The notes under the pieces: model-generated
What the model was told of the DNA's origin: nothing
The model's input: the letters and a program-made list of their open reading frames with translations, nothing else
Databases searched by the model: none
Made by a program: the position numbers and the translations under genes
In this document: in pieces, positions 62,059 through 64,000 of the stretch
Layout of the letters: every line of letters begins with the position of its first letter
How positions within the stretch are numbered: position 1 is the stretch's first letter
NCBI RefSeq assembly: GCF_000260135.1
Contig: NZ_JH651384.1
Coordinates: 3,828,693 to 3,892,692, forward strand
Source of the DNA: Thiothrix nivea DSM 5205
GTDB lineage: Bacteria; Pseudomonadota; Gammaproteobacteria; Thiotrichales; Thiotrichaceae
Direction of reading: 5' to 3'
Length of the DNA: 64,000 nt

Positions 62059-64000
62059 TTACCAGTAGTGACCCTTGCCGGATACCTTCTGCGCTGCTGC
62101 GGAACCCAATGCATTGCTGACGGCAGCGCTGACGCCGACGCCTGCTGATTGCATCAGGCCGGCCAGTTGCTGGTACTGGCTGGTATCCTTGCAGGCGGCG
62201 GCGGCCTTGTCATACAGGCTGGCAGCCTTGTCGCTGTTGCCCCATTTCTGCGCCAGTTCAGCCAGGTAGGCGAAGTGGAACAGGTTGTCAGCCTTGGCTT
62301 CGGCCTTGTCCAGAATCTGTTGCGCCTGTGCGTCATCACCGAGGTGTTCCTTGACCGCGCTGGCCAGCTTTTTGAATTCAAACGCGCTGGCATTGCCGGA
62401 TTCCAGTTTGGCCAGTTGGTCGCCGTAGAATTTGTTGGTCCATGCCTTGCCGAAGTCGCTGTCGGCCAGCTGTTTGCACACGGTTTCGCCGAGGCTGCGT
62501 ACCTGCGCGAAAGTGCCTGCGTTGCTGGCGGCCAGATCCAGCAGGCGGCTCAGCCATGCGTTGTCCTTGACCAGATTGCCGACCGCGAGGATCAATGGCT
62601 GATAAGAGGCAAAGCTGAAACTACCAGCAGCCTGCATCTTGTCTTCCGCCGTGGTCAGCAACTGGGTGGCGTAGGATTTATCGTCCAGTTCCTCGACCAC
62701 TTTACCCGCCAGATCAATGAACTGGTTGGATTTGGTCAGGGTCTTTTCCTGGTTCTGGAATTCGATGTAACGCGCTTGGCTGGCTTCACGCTTGGCAAGC
62801 TTGTCGGCGATACGGCTGTTGCGTTCGGTATCGTCAGCCGCCAGCTGCTTGGCGGAAGCGGCCAGTTTGCGCATTTCGTCCAGTGAGCTGACGTTGGCTT
62901 CGGCCTTGTCCAGCGCCTGGATGGCAATGTCATTGCTGCCGAGTTTCTGTGCGCGCTGGGCGACATCCAGTACTTGTGCGTTGGTTTCGGTCAGGCTGAG
63001 CGCCTTGTTCAGGGCGCTGGCGGCAAGGGCGGTATCCGGGGTGGATTTTGCCAATGCATCCAGCACGCTGGCGCTGTCGGTGAAGACCTTGCAGCTGTCC
63101 ACGGCTTTGGCGTAGAGGCTGTTGGTTTTGTCGGCGTCCTGCAAAGTGGTGCTGACTTCGCCAGCGAGATTGACCAGCGCGGAGGCGGTGTCGGCTTTGC
63201 CTTCGGCAGCGGCGTAAATGCTGGTTACCTTGTCCTTGTCGCCGAGGTTGTCGTTGACGGCCTTGGCCAGCATGGAGAGGTCGGCAACCGTGTTGAGCTT
63301 GCTGGCGAGCTTGTCATACGCTTTGCCAGCGATGGCTTTGTCATCCATGTTGGCGGCAGCAGCGGAGGCCAGATTGAGCAGGTCATCCTTGGTACTGAAT
63401 TCGTTCAGGGCGACGTTGTACATATCAGCAGCGGTGGACTGGTCGCCCAACAGGCTGGCGTAACCGGTGGCGAGGTCAAGGTTTTCCTGCCCGCTCATGG
63501 CGAAGTTTTTGCCGTTTTCCAGCAACTCTTCGGCCTTGTCCTTGTTGCCCAGCAGTTTCATGAAACCGCCCGCCAGCGCGACGAATTGCGCCGGGAACAT
63601 GCAGCCGCCTTCAGCATCACTCAGCGCATCTTCCACGGCTTTGTCATCACCGAACATATCTTTCAGGCCGGTGGCGTAATCGACCACATCCTGTGTGTCG
63701 TTGCTGGAAGGTTCCGCTTTTTTGAACACCATGCGCGCGGCATTTTCGTTGCCTTCTTTCTTGATGTCGGTCGCCAGCTTCTGGTAGTCAGCGATGGTTT
63801 TGCAGTTGCCGGTCACCTTGCCGAACAGCTTGTTCGCCAGCGCGTTGTCTTGCAGCGCTTCCTGCACGTAGCCTGCATAAGTCAACAACTGGTTGGTGTT
63901 GGAGGTTTCGCCAATGGCTTCTTCCAGCAGGGCGCGGCCTTTGTCCTTGTCGCCGAGGTGCAGGGCGATGCTGTAACCGACCAGCGCTTTTTCGCTGGCG
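62059..64000 (-). CDS. Large helical-repeat protein, N-terminus outside window
   Basis: The frame stays open to the window end, giving at least 647 residues. It is made of about 34-38-residue helical repeats with the pattern GNSDKAASLYDKAAAACKDTSQYQQLAGL, rich in Ala, Asp, Lys and Leu, close to TPR/Sel1-like solenoids but not an exact consensus. No signal or enzyme motif is seen in this part. The C-terminus ends KVSGKGHYW. It probably mediates protein binding. A terminator follows. Confidence 0.8.
   Translation of the reverse strand, partial: ASEKALVGYSIALHLGDKDKGRALLEEAIGETSNTNQLLTYAGYVQEALQDNALANKLFGKVTGNCKTIADYQKLATDIKKEGNENAARMVFKKAEPSSNDTQDVVDYATGLKDMFGDDKAVEDALSDAEGGCMFPAQFVALAGGFMKLLGNKDKAEELLENGKNFAMSGQENLDLATGYASLLGDQSTAADMYNVALNEFSTKDDLLNLASAAAANMDDKAIAGKAYDKLASKLNTVADLSMLAKAVNDNLGDKDKVTSIYAAAEGKADTASALVNLAGEVSTTLQDADKTNSLYAKAVDSCKVFTDSASVLDALAKSTPDTALAASALNKALSLTETNAQVLDVAQRAQKLGSNDIAIQALDKAEANVSSLDEMRKLAASAKQLAADDTERNSRIADKLAKREASQARYIEFQNQEKTLTKSNQFIDLAGKVVEELDDKSYATQLLTTAEDKMQAAGSFSFASYQPLILAVGNLVKDNAWLSRLLDLAASNAGTFAQVRSLGETVCKQLADSDFGKAWTNKFYGDQLAKLESGNASAFEFKKLASAVKEHLGDDAQAQQILDKAEAKADNLFHFAYLAELAQKWGNSDKAASLYDKAAAACKDTSQYQQLAGLMQSAGVGVSAAVSNALGSAAAQKVSGKGHYW

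Overview
The window looks like chromosomal DNA of a respiring gammaproteobacterium. Supporting genes are a cbb3 oxidase (ccoO-Q-P), zipA beside smc, phoH-like/ybeY/corC/lnt in the usual order, and an Entner-Doudoroff operon. A Thiothrix-like organism is a reasonable guess from the overall gene mix, but nothing here proves the genus.

Layout. 1-17 kb is core: ccoO (partial)-ccoQ-ccoP, murB, a FIST sensor with a cytosolic hybrid kinase, phoH-like-ybeY-corC-lnt, a small membrane protein with a KTN-type K+ channel, a helix-hairpin-helix protein with a lysine-rich tail, zipA and smc. 17-38 kb is an accessory block. 38-49 kb returns to metabolism and redox: queF, a cyclophilin lipoprotein, hemerythrin, glutaredoxin, a SagB-type double nitroreductase, dadA and edd-eda-zwf-opcA. 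49-64 kb holds an OmpA-like protein, a 32-residue membrane peptide, a protein with 157-residue near-identical repeats, a di-heme peroxidase behind an FNR-type box, a CpxAR-like pair behind four half-sites at 10-bp period, sucA, a frameshifted peptidase and a large helical-repeat protein cut by the window end.

The main discovery is in the accessory block. Nine copies of an 11-bp direct repeat (consensus CTGTTGACAGN then CTGTTGACAAA) lie between 20.28 and 35.60 kb. I found no other copy in the window. In eight of nine, a -10-like hexamer (TATAGT, TATGAT, TACAGT or CACAAT) starts exactly 10 bp after the second TTGACA. This is the geometry of Pho-box promoters bound by OmpR/PhoB-type regulators. 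The block begins with a complete phosphorelay kinase (7TM receptor, HisKA, HATPase, REC, Hpt; 17542-20241) and ends with an orphan OmpR-type response regulator (36945-37658), the obvious candidate activator.

Genes behind these promoters encode an exported glutathionylspermidine-amidase-like CHAP protein (now split by an IS66-type element), LprI-like and MliC-like lysozyme inhibitor candidates, two paralogous monoheme cytochromes c, a fatty-acid-hydroxylase-type protein, two GNAT-like proteins with a stand-alone polyketide dehydratase, a DevBCA-type exporter, and a PotD-like binding protein with a GNAT. I infer a phosphorelay-controlled envelope programme: making and exporting a modified lipid or polyketide-like envelope product, plus protection or remodelling of peptidoglycan. 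Two insertion sequences, a mobile-type AAA ATPase and two promoters without a sensible target show the block is still being rearranged.
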